Of a DNA stretch of 64,000 nt, positions 8,072-18,130 are shown one piece after another. The DNA comes from DATAES01 sp963802415 (lineage in GTDB: Bacteria > Actinomycetota > Acidimicrobiia > Acidimicrobiales > JACDCH01), in contig CAWDIH010000001.1 in NCBI GenBank assembly GCA_963802415.1, positions 1,798,001-1,862,000 of the forward strand. Direction: 5' to 3'. The notes under the pieces are model-generated. The model was not told the DNA's origin and ran no database searches. It worked only from the letters and a program-made list of their open reading frames with translations. The stretch's first letter is position 1; each line of letters opens with the position of its first letter. Position numbers and translations under genes: made by a program.

Positions 8072-8737
8072 GTGCCGATCCGGCTCGTGCTCGCGGAGGA
8101 CCACTTCCTCGTGCGCGAAGGCGTGCGCCGCCTGCTCGAGACCCGGCCCGAACTCGAGGTCGCGGCCGTGTGCGCTGACCTTGACTCTCTGTTGGCCGCG
8201 GTGGAGGCGAAGCGGCCGGACGTCGTCATCACGGACATCCGCATGCCCCCGGGTGATGCCGCTGAGGGAATCGAAGCCGCGGAGCTGCTGCGCGAGACGG
8301 ATCCCGAGGTCGGCGTCGTCGTGCTCAGCCAGTACGCCAACCCGACGTACGCACTCGCGCTCTTGAAGAACGGCAGCGCCCGTCGCGCGTACCTGCTGAA
8401 GGAGCGCGTGCAGGATCTGGACCAACTCGTGTCGGCGATTCACGCCGTCGCGGAGGGCGGCTCGATGATCGACTCGCAGGTCGTGGACGCGTTGGTGGCG
8501 CAGAATGCCCGAGGCGAGGAGTCGCCGCTCAGTGGGTTGACGCCGCGCGAGCTCGACGTGTTGCGTGAGATGGCTTCGGGCAAGAGCAATGCGGCGATCG
8601 GGGAGGCGCTCTTCCTTGCCGAGAGGTCGGTCGAGAAGGTGATCCACTCGATCTTCCTCAAGCTCGGGCTCACGTGGGAGACGTTGGTCCACAAGCGCGT
8701 GAAGGCCGTGCTCGTCTATCTCGCTGACAGCGCGTAG
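8072..8737 (+). CDS. NarL/LuxR-family response regulator
   Basis: 221 residues from the GTG at 8072; the frame is open further upstream but that part is arginine-rich shadow sequence. The receiver has LAEDHF, acceptor Asp in VVITDIRMPP, and LLKERV. The C-terminal LuxR-type DNA-binding helix-turn-helix reads LTPRELDVLREMASGKSNAA and onwards, with SVEKVIHSIFLKLGL as recognition part. It is a DNA-binding regulator. The broken kinase that ends two bases away on the opposite strand is of the class that normally pairs with such regulators. Confidence 0.92.
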   Translation: MPIRLVLAEDHFLVREGVRRLLETRPELEVAAVCADLDSLLAAVEAKRPDVVITDIRMPPGDAAEGIEAAELLRETDPEVGVVVLSQYANPTYALALLKNGSARRAYLLKERVQDLDQLVSAIHAVAEGGSMIDSQVVDALVAQNARGEESPLSGLTPRELDVLREMASGKSNAAIGEALFLAERSVEKVIHSIFLKLGLTWETLVHKRVKAVLVYLADSA

Positions 8738-8739
8738 CG

Positions 8740-9413
8740 TCATCCCGACGTCGGCAGAGATCCGGTCATTCGGGTCTCGTTGCCGGGTCCGGAGGGGAGC
8801 GTCAGTCGTCCGCCCAGCGCCTCGACGCGATCGCACAGGCGGAGCCATTCCGGATCCAGGTCGCGGTCCACGACGATCTCGAAGGTGAGAGTTCGCGCCT
8901 CGCTCTGAACCGTCACCGCCATGGGCGTGTGGGCGCCGAGCGCGCTCCAGCACATCGAGACAGCAGAAGTACACGGCTCCCGCGACCTCAGGCGGATAGG
9001 CCATTCCCGCTTCCACCTCGATCCGGATCGGTACGTTCGCGCTGGCCGCCGCCGAGCGCAACGCCGCGCCCAAACCTCCCGCTTCGAGCAGTGGCGGGTA
9101 GATCTGGTCAGCGAGCGTCCGCGTGTCCTGCAGCGCCTGCCGCACATCGTGGGCCATCTCCGTGAGCAGCGACTTCGAGCGCGGCGGGATCGGCGTCCAT
9201 GGATCCCGCCGCGAACTCCAAATGGGCGGCGAGCCCGACCAGTTCCTGTTGCACGCCGTCGTGCAAGGCGCGCTCGATCCGGCGCCGGTCGGCGTCGTTG
9301 GCTAGGGCGAGTCGTCGGCGAGACGCACGCAACTCCGCGACCTCCTGTCGCAGCCCGTCGAGCTCGCGCTCCACGTCGGTCCCCAAGGCGATGCACCCCA
9401 ATGCTTCGATCAC
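8740..9413 (-). pseudogene. NarL-type sensor kinase-like protein with degenerate ATPase domain and two frameshifts
   Basis: Three frames make one protein. From 9413: coiled-coil ERELDGLRQEVAELRAS and the phospho-accepting region RRRIERALHDGVQQELVGLA. After a break near 9172: HDVRQALQDTRTLADQIYPP and EAGGLGAALRSAA. After a break near 8945: GAHTPMAVTVQSEARTLTFE and DRVEALGGRLTLPSGPG to the end. The His in ALHDGVQQ is kept. The ATP-binding part is degenerate: no asparagine in the N box and no DxGxG. I recall relatives with similarly eroded ATPase domains, so the loss may be a family trait, while the frameshifts are recent or errors. Convergent with the LuxR regulator, two bases apart. Confidence 0.7.
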
Positions 9414-9686
9414 CGAGCGTTGTCCGTCACCGCTCGAACGGCGTCAAGCGGGTCCAGCACGGCATCAGGAGAGAAGGCACCCTCCCGCACAGTTGCCTGG
9501 TTCCCACCGTAGAGCCGGCGAGCACGAATTTCATACCTTCGCCTGGCCGCCCGGTGCCGACCGGTCCTGGTGGCGCATCGCCGGAGGAGGAGCCATGGAG
9601 CTCGGACACGGAGTCGCAGGTGCCACAGCACCTCATACGGAGCAGGGGTGGGGGTCCGAACGGCCCCTCGGGAAAGGGAGGATCGG

Positions 9687-10973
9687 ATGAGCCGGATCAG
9701 CAGACACGGGAAACTGGCCGCCACCGCGATGATGACCGTCGCGGCAATCGTCGCGACGATCGCGACGCCGCTCGTCGACCGAGCGGTTGCAGCGACACCA
9801 GCGGCGGACGTCGTGGTCGAATGGAACGCCAACGCGCAGGCCGCGATCATCGGCACCGCCGCGCAAGGCCCTACGGTGGCGTACCTGCACTTCGCCATGG
9901 TGCAGGGCGCGGTGTACGACGCGGTCAACGCGATCGAGGGCGGCCACGAGCCGTACCTGGGCGCTCCGGCGACGGCCGACCCCGAAGATTCGTCCGCGGC
10001 CGCGGCCGCGCAGGCAGCACACGACGTGCTCGTGGGCATCTTCCCGGCTCAGCAGGCGACGCTCGATGGGAAACTCGCCACGACGTTGGAGGGAATCCCC
10101 GACGGACCTGCGGAAACGGGAGGGATCGAAGTGGGCGCGGCGGCCGCTACCGCAATGCTCCTCGCCAGGACCAACGACGGGCGGTTCTCATCGTTCTCCG
10201 TCGTTGAAGGCTTCGACCCGGGCGAGTGGCGGCGCACGCCCCCCGCATTCGTCTTCGAGCCTGCGCCGTGGGTCGGGAACGTGAAGCCGTTCATCGTCCC
10301 GGACGTGACCGCACTGCGCTCGGACGGGCCGAACGCACTCACCAGCGCTGCGTACGCGGAGGACTTCAATGAGGTCAAGGCGTACGGCTCGCTCACGAGC
10401 ACGGTCCGCACCGACGATCAGACCGATGCGGCGCTGTTCTGGCAGGGGAACGGAGCAGCGTTGTTCAACCAGATCTTCCGCCAGCTCGCCGACACCCAGG
10501 ACCTGGACATCGCCGAGGCGGCGCGTATGTTCGCCATGGCCGATATGGCGGGGGCGGACGGCGCGATCGGGTGCTGGAACGACAAGTACTACTGGAACAC
10601 CTGGCGGCCGGTCACCGCGATCCGTCTCGCGGACACCGATGGGAACCCGGCGACCGCGGCAGACCCGGGCTGGACGCCGCTGTTCGCCACCCCCCCGTTC
10701 CCCGAGCACCCATCGGGACACACGTGCATCAGTGGGGCCGTCACCTCGACGCTGCGGAGCCTTCTCGGCAACAGGGACGTCTCGTTCAGCACCTTCAGCA
10801 CCTTCTCCGGCACGACCAGGGAATTCAACACCTTCACCGAAGCGATCAAGGAGATCATCGACGCACGCGTCTGGGCCGGGATCCACTTCCGCACAGGCGA
10901 CGTGCAGGGATCGGTGATGGGAAAGAAGATCTCGCACCACCTCCTTCACCATTACTTCGGTCCAGTGACGTGA
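9687..10973 (+). CDS. Secreted vanadium-dependent haloperoxidase-like protein
   Basis: 428 residues from the ATG at 9687, with GGGAGG 6 bases upstream. Residues 1-36 form an export signal ending in VDRAVAA. The vanadate/phosphate pocket of the haloperoxidase/PAP2 superfamily is visible: KYYWNTWRPVTAIR (Lys and Arg), PFPEHPSGHTC (Ser, Gly, His) and DARVWAGIHFRTGD (Arg and axial His). Soluble, exported and of this length, it fits vanadium haloperoxidase or an acid phosphatase of the same fold; sequence alone does not decide. A strong terminator follows directly. Confidence 0.88.
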   Translation: MSRISRHGKLAATAMMTVAAIVATIATPLVDRAVAATPAADVVVEWNANAQAAIIGTAAQGPTVAYLHFAMVQGAVYDAVNAIEGGHEPYLGAPATADPEDSSAAAAAQAAHDVLVGIFPAQQATLDGKLATTLEGIPDGPAETGGIEVGAAAATAMLLARTNDGRFSSFSVVEGFDPGEWRRTPPAFVFEPAPWVGNVKPFIVPDVTALRSDGPNALTSAAYAEDFNEVKAYGSLTSTVRTDDQTDAALFWQGNGAALFNQIFRQLADTQDLDIAEAARMFAMADMAGADGAIGCWNDKYYWNTWRPVTAIRLADTDGNPATAADPGWTPLFATPPFPEHPSGHTCISGAVTSTLRSLLGNRDVSFSTFSTFSGTTREFNTFTEAIKEIIDARVWAGIHFRTGDVQGSVMGKKISHHLLHHYFGPVT

Positions 10974-11003
10974 GTCTCAGCGTCTACTAGGCGCACGCGG
11001 GCG

Positions 11004-11039
11004 ACGCGGCCTCGGCTCCGTGAGGAGCCGAGGCCGCGT
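11004..11039. terminator. Perfect 16-bp stem hairpin between convergent genes
   Basis: Arms 11004-11019 and 11024-11039 are exact reverse complements with a GTGA loop. The stem is nearly all G and C. No T run follows, as is common in high-GC actinobacteria. It lies 30 bases after the haloperoxidase stop and 43 bases after the end of the convergent SRPBCC gene, so it should stop transcription from both sides. Confidence 0.88.
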
Positions 11040-11082
11040 GTCGCGCGCGGTCAACTTGTCATGCTTCGCTGCCGACCGATGT

Positions 11083-11532
11083 TCAGGCCTTTGACTCTGC
11101 AGCAGCCTTCAGGTGCGCGAGCCAGGACGTGAGCGACGCATCGAGCATCGATTGCATCGCAGCGGGGTCGGCCGTGACGGGCTCGCCCGCGAACGATTCG
11201 TTCGTCGTTACATGGACGCCATCAGATGTCTCGTCGAACAACCACTCGTGCACGCCGGTGATGCCCTCGGCCGTGCCGCCCCACAGCACACGGGACCGAT
11301 CGGCAACGTCGTAGATCGTCGACGTGACGGTGAACCCGAAGCTCGTCCAGTCGAACGAGGCGCCAGGCGCGAAGGTTCCTTCCGCGTGCGCGGCGGTTAT
11401 GTCGCTGTGCCAGGCCGGCCAGTCGTTGACATCGCTGTGAAGTTCCCACACCACCCCGAGCGGAGCTCTGATGTCGATTTGGTGGTGCGCGATCACCGGT
11501 GCAGCCTGGTCGATACCCGTCGGGATGCTCAT
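11083..11532 (-). CDS. SRPBCC-family (START/polyketide cyclase-like) protein
   Basis: 149 residues from the ATG at 11532, which has AAGGAG eight bases upstream. The pattern HHQIDIRAPLGVVWELHSDVNDWPAWHSDI is the N-terminal signature of SRPBCC hydrophobic-ligand-binding proteins, with the final helix LDASLTSWLAHLKAAAES. It probably binds a small lipid or aromatic ligand in the cytosol. The function is not predictable. The longer open frame to 11715 lacks a ribosome site. Confidence 0.85.
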   Translation of the reverse strand: MSIPTGIDQAAPVIAHHQIDIRAPLGVVWELHSDVNDWPAWHSDITAAHAEGTFAPGASFDWTSFGFTVTSTIYDVADRSRVLWGGTAEGITGVHEWLFDETSDGVHVTTNESFAGEPVTADPAAMQSMLDASLTSWLAHLKAAAESKA

Positions 11533-11618
11533 GGGCAGTTCTCCTTGGGTCGGATTGGTGGCGGCACCGAACATCGGGAGGCGCAAGACGCTCTCGCCCC
11601 GTTGTCTTCCAGCGAGCG

Positions 11619-12065
11619 CTAACCCTTGGCGGTGGCCACGAAAACGGGGATCTCCCGGTCGGTCCTGTTCTGGTACTCGGCGTAAGGCGGATAGGCGGCG
11701 ACGGCACGCGCCCACCAGACCGCGCGCTCGTCGCCGGTGACCTGGCGCACCCGCACGTCGATGGGTTCGGGCCCGTCCTGGACGGTGACCTCGTCCGGGT
11801 TGGCCCTGAGGTTGTAGTACCAGACGGGGTTGTCCGGCGCCCCACCCTTCGAGGCCACGAGGGCGTACTCACCGTCATGGACGATCCGCATCAGGCCGAT
11901 CTTGCGGACCTTGCCGGTCTTGTTGCCCCGCATCGTCACGATGATCACCGGCAGGCCCGTGTCCCGAAGCGTGTTGGCCAGCTGGCCGGCCGAGCTCTCG
12001 TATGCGGCGACCTGGTCCCGGACCCACCCCGCCGCGCTCGGGACGTACTCACCATGGACGGTCAT
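11619..12065 (-). CDS. Deazaflavin (F420)-dependent nitroreductase family protein
   Basis: 148 residues, typical for the Ddn-like family. The motif IIVTMRGNKTGKVRKIGLMRI followed by EYALVASKGGAPDNPVWYYNL matches the F420-binding split beta-barrel of this family, and the tail WWARAVAAYPPYAEYQNRTDR is also characteristic. Such enzymes reduce quinones or nitro compounds with F420H2, generally at the membrane. The gene lies upstream of the SRPBCC gene on the same strand (86 bases apart) and may be co-transcribed. It supports an F420-using host. Confidence 0.92.
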   Translation of the reverse strand: MTVHGEYVPSAAGWVRDQVAAYESSAGQLANTLRDTGLPVIIVTMRGNKTGKVRKIGLMRIVHDGEYALVASKGGAPDNPVWYYNLRANPDEVTVQDGPEPIDVRVRQVTGDERAVWWARAVAAYPPYAEYQNRTDREIPVFVATAKG

Positions 12066-12190
12066 CGCTGGTTCGCCTCGCGCGGCAGCTTCGGTATGAA
12101 TGAGGTGCTGGGCATCATGGCGTCACCCTCCCGAGCAGGGCTGCGAACGGCCGCTGCACATCAGCCATTCTGCCCACGTCGGCAGCAGTC

Positions 12191-13228
12191 TCAGGTGGGC
12201 AGGGTGAAGCTGACCGATGCGCCGCCGGTGGTCGGATCGTTGCCGGCGTCGATCGTGCCCCCGTGCGCCCGGACCAGGTCCCGGGCGATCGACAGCCCCA
12301 GACCGCTGCCGCGGGAGTCACCCGCCCGTTTGAACCGCTCGAACACCTTGTCCAGCTGGTCCTCCGGGAACCCTGGGCCGGCGTCTGTCACTCGACACCG
12401 CACCATGGGGCGGTCGCCTGAGCCGGCGCAGATCGTAGATACCTCCACGAGCACGTCCCCACTCGTCGGGGTATGGCGGATGGCGTTGGCCAACAAGTTG
12501 TCCAGGACCTGACGGACCCGGGCCGGGTCCACCCACACCTTGGGCAGGCCGGGAGCGATCGAGGCACGAAGGGCGACGTCCCGCTGCTGAGCCTGCGCTT
12601 CGTGCCGTCCCGCCACCTCGTCCACCAGGTCGCCGAACGCCACCGCCTCCTGCTGGAGAACCAGGCGACCGGTCTCGGCCAGCGCCAGCGTGTGAAGGTC
12701 GTCGACCAGATGACCCAGCCGCCGGGTCTCCTCCAGAAGCGACGCCAGGTGGTGATCGTCACGGGGATGGACACCGTCAAGCTGTGCCTCGATCTCGCTC
12801 TGCAGCACGGCCAGCGGGTTCCGCAACTCGTGGGTGATGTCTGCGAGGAAACGCCGCCTCTGCTCCTCGTTGGCGGCCAAGCGGGCCGCCATCTCGTTGA
12901 AGGTCACGGTGAGCTGGCGTAGCTCGGGCGGGCCTCGGACCTCCACGTCGACCCGGTAGTCCCCGGTGGCGACCTGCTCGGCCGCGCCCAACAGGTCGCC
13001 GACTGGACGGCTGATGCGGCGGTAGGTCACGACAGTGGCGGCGCCGGCGACGACGGGCAGCACACCGATCACGAACAGGCCACCGGGACGGTCCCCCCAA
13101 GTGCCTGTGGCGGCACCCGTGATGAGGGCGGCAACGACCATCCAGGCCACCACGACGGCGACCGCGGCCACCAACATCCGCCGCCCGAAGCGCCGTCGGG
13201 CGTTGGACGGCCGCGGTCGATCAGTCAT
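12191..13228 (-). CDS. OmpR-linked sensor histidine kinase
   Basis: 345 residues. Start taken as the ATG at 13228 because it overlaps the regulator stop in an ATGACTGA arrangement; an upstream in-frame start at 13249 is less likely. Two membrane helices (about 18-38 and 52-72) enclose a short outside loop, then HAMP, HisKA with His in DITHELRNPLAV, and an intact ATP-binding domain: NLLANAIRHTP, VTDAGPGF, VFERFKR and GSGLGLSIARDL. It should phosphorylate the OmpR-type regulator translated just before it. The target is probably the divergent MMPL transporter. Confidence 0.94.
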   Translation of the reverse strand: MTDRPRPSNARRRFGRRMLVAAVAVVVAWMVVAALITGAATGTWGDRPGGLFVIGVLPVVAGAATVVTYRRISRPVGDLLGAAEQVATGDYRVDVEVRGPPELRQLTVTFNEMAARLAANEEQRRRFLADITHELRNPLAVLQSEIEAQLDGVHPRDDHHLASLLEETRRLGHLVDDLHTLALAETGRLVLQQEAVAFGDLVDEVAGRHEAQAQQRDVALRASIAPGLPKVWVDPARVRQVLDNLLANAIRHTPTSGDVLVEVSTICAGSGDRPMVRCRVTDAGPGFPEDQLDKVFERFKRAGDSRGSGLGLSIARDLVRAHGGTIDAGNDPTTGGASVSFTLPT

Positions 13229-13904
13229 CGGCGAAGCGATAGCCGACACCGTGCACAGTCAGCAGGTAGCGGGGACGGTGATGGTCGGGCTCCAGCTTGC
13301 GGCGAATGTTCTTGATGTGCGCGTCCACGGTCCGTTCGTAGGACTCCACCACCACGCCGTGGGTGGCGCCGAGCAGCTGGGCCCTCGTGAACACCCGGCC
13401 TGGCTGACGGGCCAAGGCCACCAGCAGGTCGAACTCCGTCGCGGTCAACTCGACCACGCGGTCACCCACCGTCACCTGGCGGCGGCTGGTGTCGACCGCG
13501 ACGTCTCCCACCACGAACCGATCCCGCTCCGTCTGCGGGCCCTCGGTGCGCCGCAGGACGGCCCGCACCCGGGCCAGCAGCTCCCGAGGGCTGAACGGCT
13601 TGACCAGGTAGTCGTCTGCCCCCAACTCCAACCCCAGCACCCGGTCGGCCTCCTCCCGCCTCGCGGTCAGCATGATGATCGGCACCGGTGAGGCAAGGCG
13701 CAGCTCGCGGGCCACGTCCAGGCCGTCCAGACCGGGCAGGCCCAGGTCCAGCACCACCAGGTCGGGCGGTCGGGCCCGGGCCGAGGCGACGGCGTCTTCG
13801 CCGTCGGCGGCGGTGGTCACCGAGAACCCGGCGCTGCGCAGGTAGTCCCCCACGACCTCGACGATCTTGGGTTCGTCGTCCACCACCAACACCGTCTTCG
13901 ACAC
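13221..13904 (-). CDS. OmpR/PhoB-family response regulator
   Basis: 227 residues from the GTG at 13904, preceded by GGAGAGG. The open frame continues upstream to 14039 but that part is arginine-rich and precedes the ribosome site. Receiver domain: VVDDEPKIVE, acceptor Asp in DLVVLDLGLPGLDG, LTARRE, and VKPFSPREL. Winged-helix DNA-binding domain: LTATEFDLLVALARQPGRVF and RTVDAHIKNIRRKLEP with GVGYRF at the end. It is coupled to the kinase gene by an 8-base overlap. The 283-base gap to the divergent MMPL gene must hold both promoters. Confidence 0.95.
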   Translation of the reverse strand: MSKTVLVVDDEPKIVEVVGDYLRSAGFSVTTAADGEDAVASARARPPDLVVLDLGLPGLDGLDVARELRLASPVPIIMLTARREEADRVLGLELGADDYLVKPFSPRELLARVRAVLRRTEGPQTERDRFVVGDVAVDTSRRQVTVGDRVVELTATEFDLLVALARQPGRVFTRAQLLGATHGVVVESYERTVDAHIKNIRRKLEPDHHRPRYLLTVHGVGYRFADD

Positions 13905-14187
13905 CTCTCCATCTTGGCGTCGGTTGTGTCGCAACTTCCCCCCGTGCCGATCGCGGTCGAGCGATCGGAGCCCACGATCCCTGAGACTTGTGAAGACCGT
14001 GTGGAGACGGGACGGAATCGTTGCGAAGCGACCGTGCACCCTCGTGGGACGCGAATGCTCAACATCCCCACGATCGCTTCACGACCTGTTCACTTCTCGG
14101 GCCGATCGTCGGCCGCATGCAAACGAACGAAGGAACCTTGGCGCGCCACGTCGCGTCGGCCACCGTGCCCGAGGCGGGGGAGTTGGC

Positions 14188-16372
14188 GTGACATTGCGCA
14201 GGCTCGTGAGCTGGAGCCACGACCGTCGGCGACGGGTCGTGGCGCTGTGGATCGCCGCGCTCGTGGCCGCGTCGGTGCTGGCTGGCATCGCCGGCGGCGA
14301 CAACAAGGCCGACTTCACCGTGCCCGGCAGCGACTCGGCCAAGGCCGTGGCGTTGCTGCAAGAGCGCTTCCCACGCTTCGCCGGCGGCACCGTCGACGTC
14401 GTGTACACCGCCGCGGGCGGGGTCACAGCCCCGGACACCACTGCCCGCATCGACGGACTCGCCCGGAACATCGCCGGCGTCGACCACGTCGTCGCCGCCG
14501 AGCCCGGCCCGATAGCCCCCAACGGCTCCACCGGGATGGTGCAAGTGCGGTTCGACTTGCCAGCGCCAGCAGCTCCCGCCGAGTCGGTCGAGCGCGTGAT
14601 GGACCTCGCCGGCCAGGCCGCGGGCGAAGGGCTGCGTATCGAGCTCGGCGGCTATCCGATCGAGAAGGTCGAGCAGCGTGAGGCCGGCTCCGAGTCGGTG
14701 GGGCTGCTCGCCGCCCTCGTCATCCTCCTCGTGGCGTTCGGCTCGGCGTTGGCTGCCGGCTTGCCCCTGGTGGTCGCCGGGTTGGGCCTGGGCGTGGCGC
14801 TGGGCGGCGTGTGGCTGCTCGCCAACCTCGTCGACGTCCCCGACTTCGGGGTGCAGATCGCCACGATGATCGGCATCGGCGTGGGCATCGACTACGCCCT
14901 GTTCATCGTCACCCGCTACCGCAGCGCCCTGGCCCACGGCCACGAGCCCCGCGAGGCGGTCGAGCTGGCCGGCAAGACGGCGGGCCGTGCGGTGGTGTTC
15001 GCCGGGTCGACGGTTGTGATCTCGATCTTTGGCCTCCTGCTGATGGGGCGCAGCTACCTGTGGGGCGTCGCCCTCGCGACCTCGCTGGCCGTGACCGCCG
15101 TGGTGTTCGCCTCGATCACCGTGCTGCCAGCCCTGCTGGGCTTCGCCGGGCGCAACATCGACCGGTTCCGGATGCCCTGGTTCCGCCACGACGTCGAAGG
15201 CCGGCGCACGCTGTCGTGGCGATGGAGCCGAGTGATGCAGCACCACCCGCTGGCCGCGGGGCTCACCGCCCTGGTCGTGCTGCTCCTGCTTACCGTGCCG
15301 GCCACGGGCCTCCGCTTCGGCATGCCCGACGCCGGGAACGGCACCGACGACCTGACCAGCAAGCGGGCCTACGACCTGGTGGCCGAGAGCTACGGCCCGG
15401 GCGCCAACGGGCCGCTGCTCGTCGCCGTCGACCTGGCCGACGCGACGCCCGACACGCGCCCGACGCGATCGCCGCCGACCTTGCGGACACCGCCGGCGTC
15501 GCCGCGGTGGTGCCGCCCGTCGTGAACGAGGCCGGCGACGCCGCCGTGATCTCGGTGATCCCCACGACCGGTCCGCAGGACGAGGCCACCGAGGACCTCG
15601 TCCACACGCTGCGCGACGACGTGCTGCCCCCGCGGTCGAGGCCACCGGAGCCGCCGCGTCGGTCGGCGGGGTCACCGCGACGTTCATCGACGACAGCGAG
15701 CAGACAGCCTCCCGGCTGCCCCTGTTCATCGGCGGCGTCGTGGTCCTGTCGTTCCTGCTGCTGATGTCGGTGTTCCGTTCGGTCCCCGTCGCCCTGAAGG
15801 CGGCGATCATGAACATTCTCTCGATCGGCGCCGCGTACGGTGTCATGGCCGTGGCCGCCGACGGTGGGTGGCTCGGCGGGCTCGTCGGCATCGACAGCGC
15901 CACCCCGGTGCCTGCCTGGCTGCCGATGATGATGTTCGCGGTGCTGTTCGGGCTGTCGATGGACTACGAGGTGTTCCTGCTGTCCCGGGTCCGGGAGGAG
16001 TACGTCCGCACCGGCGACAACAGCACAGCGGTGGCCGACGGCCTGGCCAACACGGCGCGGGTCATCACGGCGGCCGCGGCGATCATGGTCACGGTCTTCG
16101 GGGCGTTCGTGCTCGAGGACGCCGTGTTCCTCAAGCTCGCCGGCCTCGGCCTGGCCACCGCGGTGCTCGTCGACGCCACCATCGTGCGGATGATCCTGGT
16201 GCCGGCGACCATGGAGCTGCTCGGCGACCGCAACTGGTGGCTGCCCCAGTGGCTCGACCGGCTGCTGCCCCACCTCGACGTCGAGGGCGAGCCGGCGATA
16301 GCCGTTGCCGCGCCGGCGCCCACCGACGGCTCCCCGGTCGACCAACGTCCTGAGGCCGTTCCAGTGCCCTGA
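14188..16372 (+). pseudogene. MMPL-family RND transporter with two frameshifts
   Basis: From the GTG at 14188 (ribosome site GGGGGAG) the frame gives a first half with helix 1, an outside domain and helices 2-6, including GIGVGIDYALFIVTRYR, the intramembrane proton-relay segment of MMPL proteins. The frame breaks near 15455-15465 and again in the C run at 15627-15631. Each is repaired by adding one base, giving about 728 residues. The second half has MMMFAVLFGLSMDYEVFLLS, the matching relay segment, and the last helices. Repaired it is a standard lipid or small-molecule exporter. The broken form would end inside the second outside domain. Divergent from a two-component pair that likely controls it. 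Confidence 0.82.
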
Positions 16373-16387
16373 CTTGCCGACCGCCGG

Positions 16388-18123
16388 TCAATCTGTACCC
16401 GTCTCCTCGTACACGGGCTCGCCCCGAAGTAAGCGCTCGGCGATGGTGACGATCTGATCGGTTTGGCGGAGGGTGGGCGTGTGCGCGACGAGCCAGCGAG
16501 TCACGCCCACGAGGATGAGACGGGCCGGGTGCGAACCCGCGGGCCAGGCGTGGTACTGGGCGACGGCGGCGTCGGCCGCCTGGAACCAGTGGAAGCCGGC
16601 ATCCTCGCGGAACAGCGCCTGGCAAAGCTGTTGGATGACATCGCCGGGCTCGCCTCCGCCGGCGAGAAAGCCGAAGACCACGGCCGCCGCCTCGTCGACG
16701 CCGCTGCGGGCCTCCCAACAGCCGTCGAGATCGCGCAGCGGACGCACTTCGCCGGATGGGAGGCGGGCGGCGGGCACGTTGAGGAAGCGGTCGAGGTAGA
16801 CGCGGAGCGCGCCCTGCACGATGCCGGCGACCAGCTCCGGGGTCGGCTGGCGAACGACGGCCTGGTGGACCGCGTTGGCGGTCGTGAAGGTGTGATGCAC
16901 CGTGTCCCAGTCGCCGACGTCGTTCTGCACATGGAACTGGACCAGCCGCAGCGCGGCGGCGTACGCGACGGCACGGGCGAGCTGTTCGTGGGTGGCACCG
17001 CGCGCTGCTGCGTCGACGAGGCTGGTGCTCACCTGGTGAGGGTTGTCGGCCAACAGCTGCCAGCCGAGGGTTGCGACGTCGTCGTCCGACAGCGGGGCGG
17101 CGTCGGCGCTGAGGAAGTCCCGTAGGGCAACCGTGGTTTTGTCGACGATGGGCACGAGGTCGATGGGCTCACGCCAATCGCTGCGTTCTTCGTGCCGGAT
17201 GGCGGAAGCGGTCGGCCCGACGAGGGTGGGAAGGAGCCACGGCGCCGAAGCCCGACCGAGCGCGCCGATCGCCTCGAACGCCTTGTTCGTGTAGTCGATG
17301 ATGTGTCCCTCGTCGATGAAGACATGGTCGGTGCACGCGGCGAACATGAAACGCTCGGCGTCGTCGAGGTCGTGGGGGAGGCGGTCGGATCTCAGCGCGG
17401 TGGCGAGGGACCGCTCGGCCGCTTGGGCGGAGCGGGTTTCGATGAAGCGTCGGTACCAGCGGCCGATCTGGTCGACCGCGACGTCGCCCTCGAGGGGATT
17501 GACCGCGAAGAAGGCTCCCTGGCCGCCGACGTCACGCGCGAGGAACGCGAGACCCTGGGTGAGCGCCCGGCCGTGGTCGTCGGGCGGTAGATGGGGGAGG
17601 AGGTTGAGCACGGTCTGGGCCACGGTCATGCCCGGACCCCACCCGGCCCCCCGGTTCCGCACCGCGAAGCGGAGCCCGATCTCGACGACCGCGAGGCTGA
17701 CACGCCGCGTGCCAGCAGGCGGTGCACGGACTTGGCGATCACCAAGGTGATCTGTTCCTGGAGGCCTTCCTCGAGCCGCCGTTCCAGGCTTGGCACGTCG
17801 TCGGTGGCCGGCCGCGAAGTAACCCGAACGGTGGGCCCCTCGATCTCGACGTCGAAGCCCACTGCGTCGTCGGCCCACAGATCGAGGGTGCAGCCCGACG
17901 CCAGGTCGAAACGAGCGTGGTGCCAGTGGCAGATGACGAGACCGTCGGTCAGCGTGCCCCGGTGAAGCGGGAACCCCATGTGTGGGCAACGATCCTCGAT
18001 CGCCCACGGCCGCCCACTGCTCCAGAACACGACAACCGGCACCGATCCGACCTTGCCCAGCAGCTGACCGCGCTCCTCCAGGTCGGTGACGGTCCCCACC
18101 ACCGCGCTGTTCACGTCTTCCAC
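16388..18123 (-). CDS. Rieske [2Fe-2S] domain protein with long helical C-terminal region, one frameshift
   Basis: The N-terminal 110 residues are a Rieske domain: CPHMGFPLHRG and CHWHHARFD supply the two Cys and two His cluster ligands. The frame breaks near 17701-17712 and continues from GTRRVSLAVVEIGLRFAVRN to the stop at 16388, about 578 residues if one base is added. The C-terminal 430 residues are mostly helical and rich in His (for example FHVQNDVGDWDTVHHTF), not a classical ring-hydroxylase domain that I can recognise. The frame opens at 18132, but the promoter at 18131-18161 would start the message about 18124, so I favour the GTG at 18123 as a leaderless start. Confidence 0.75.
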
Positions 18124-18130
18124 GCCGCGC

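Noticed and set aside
13905..14039. N-terminal extension of the OmpR regulator
   Set aside because: The receiver domain begins right after the GTG at 13904, which has a good ribosome site.
14059..15903. 614-residue minus-strand open frame
   Set aside because: Antisense to the MMPL transporter, which has clear membrane and relay motifs. Composition is typical of a shadow frame.
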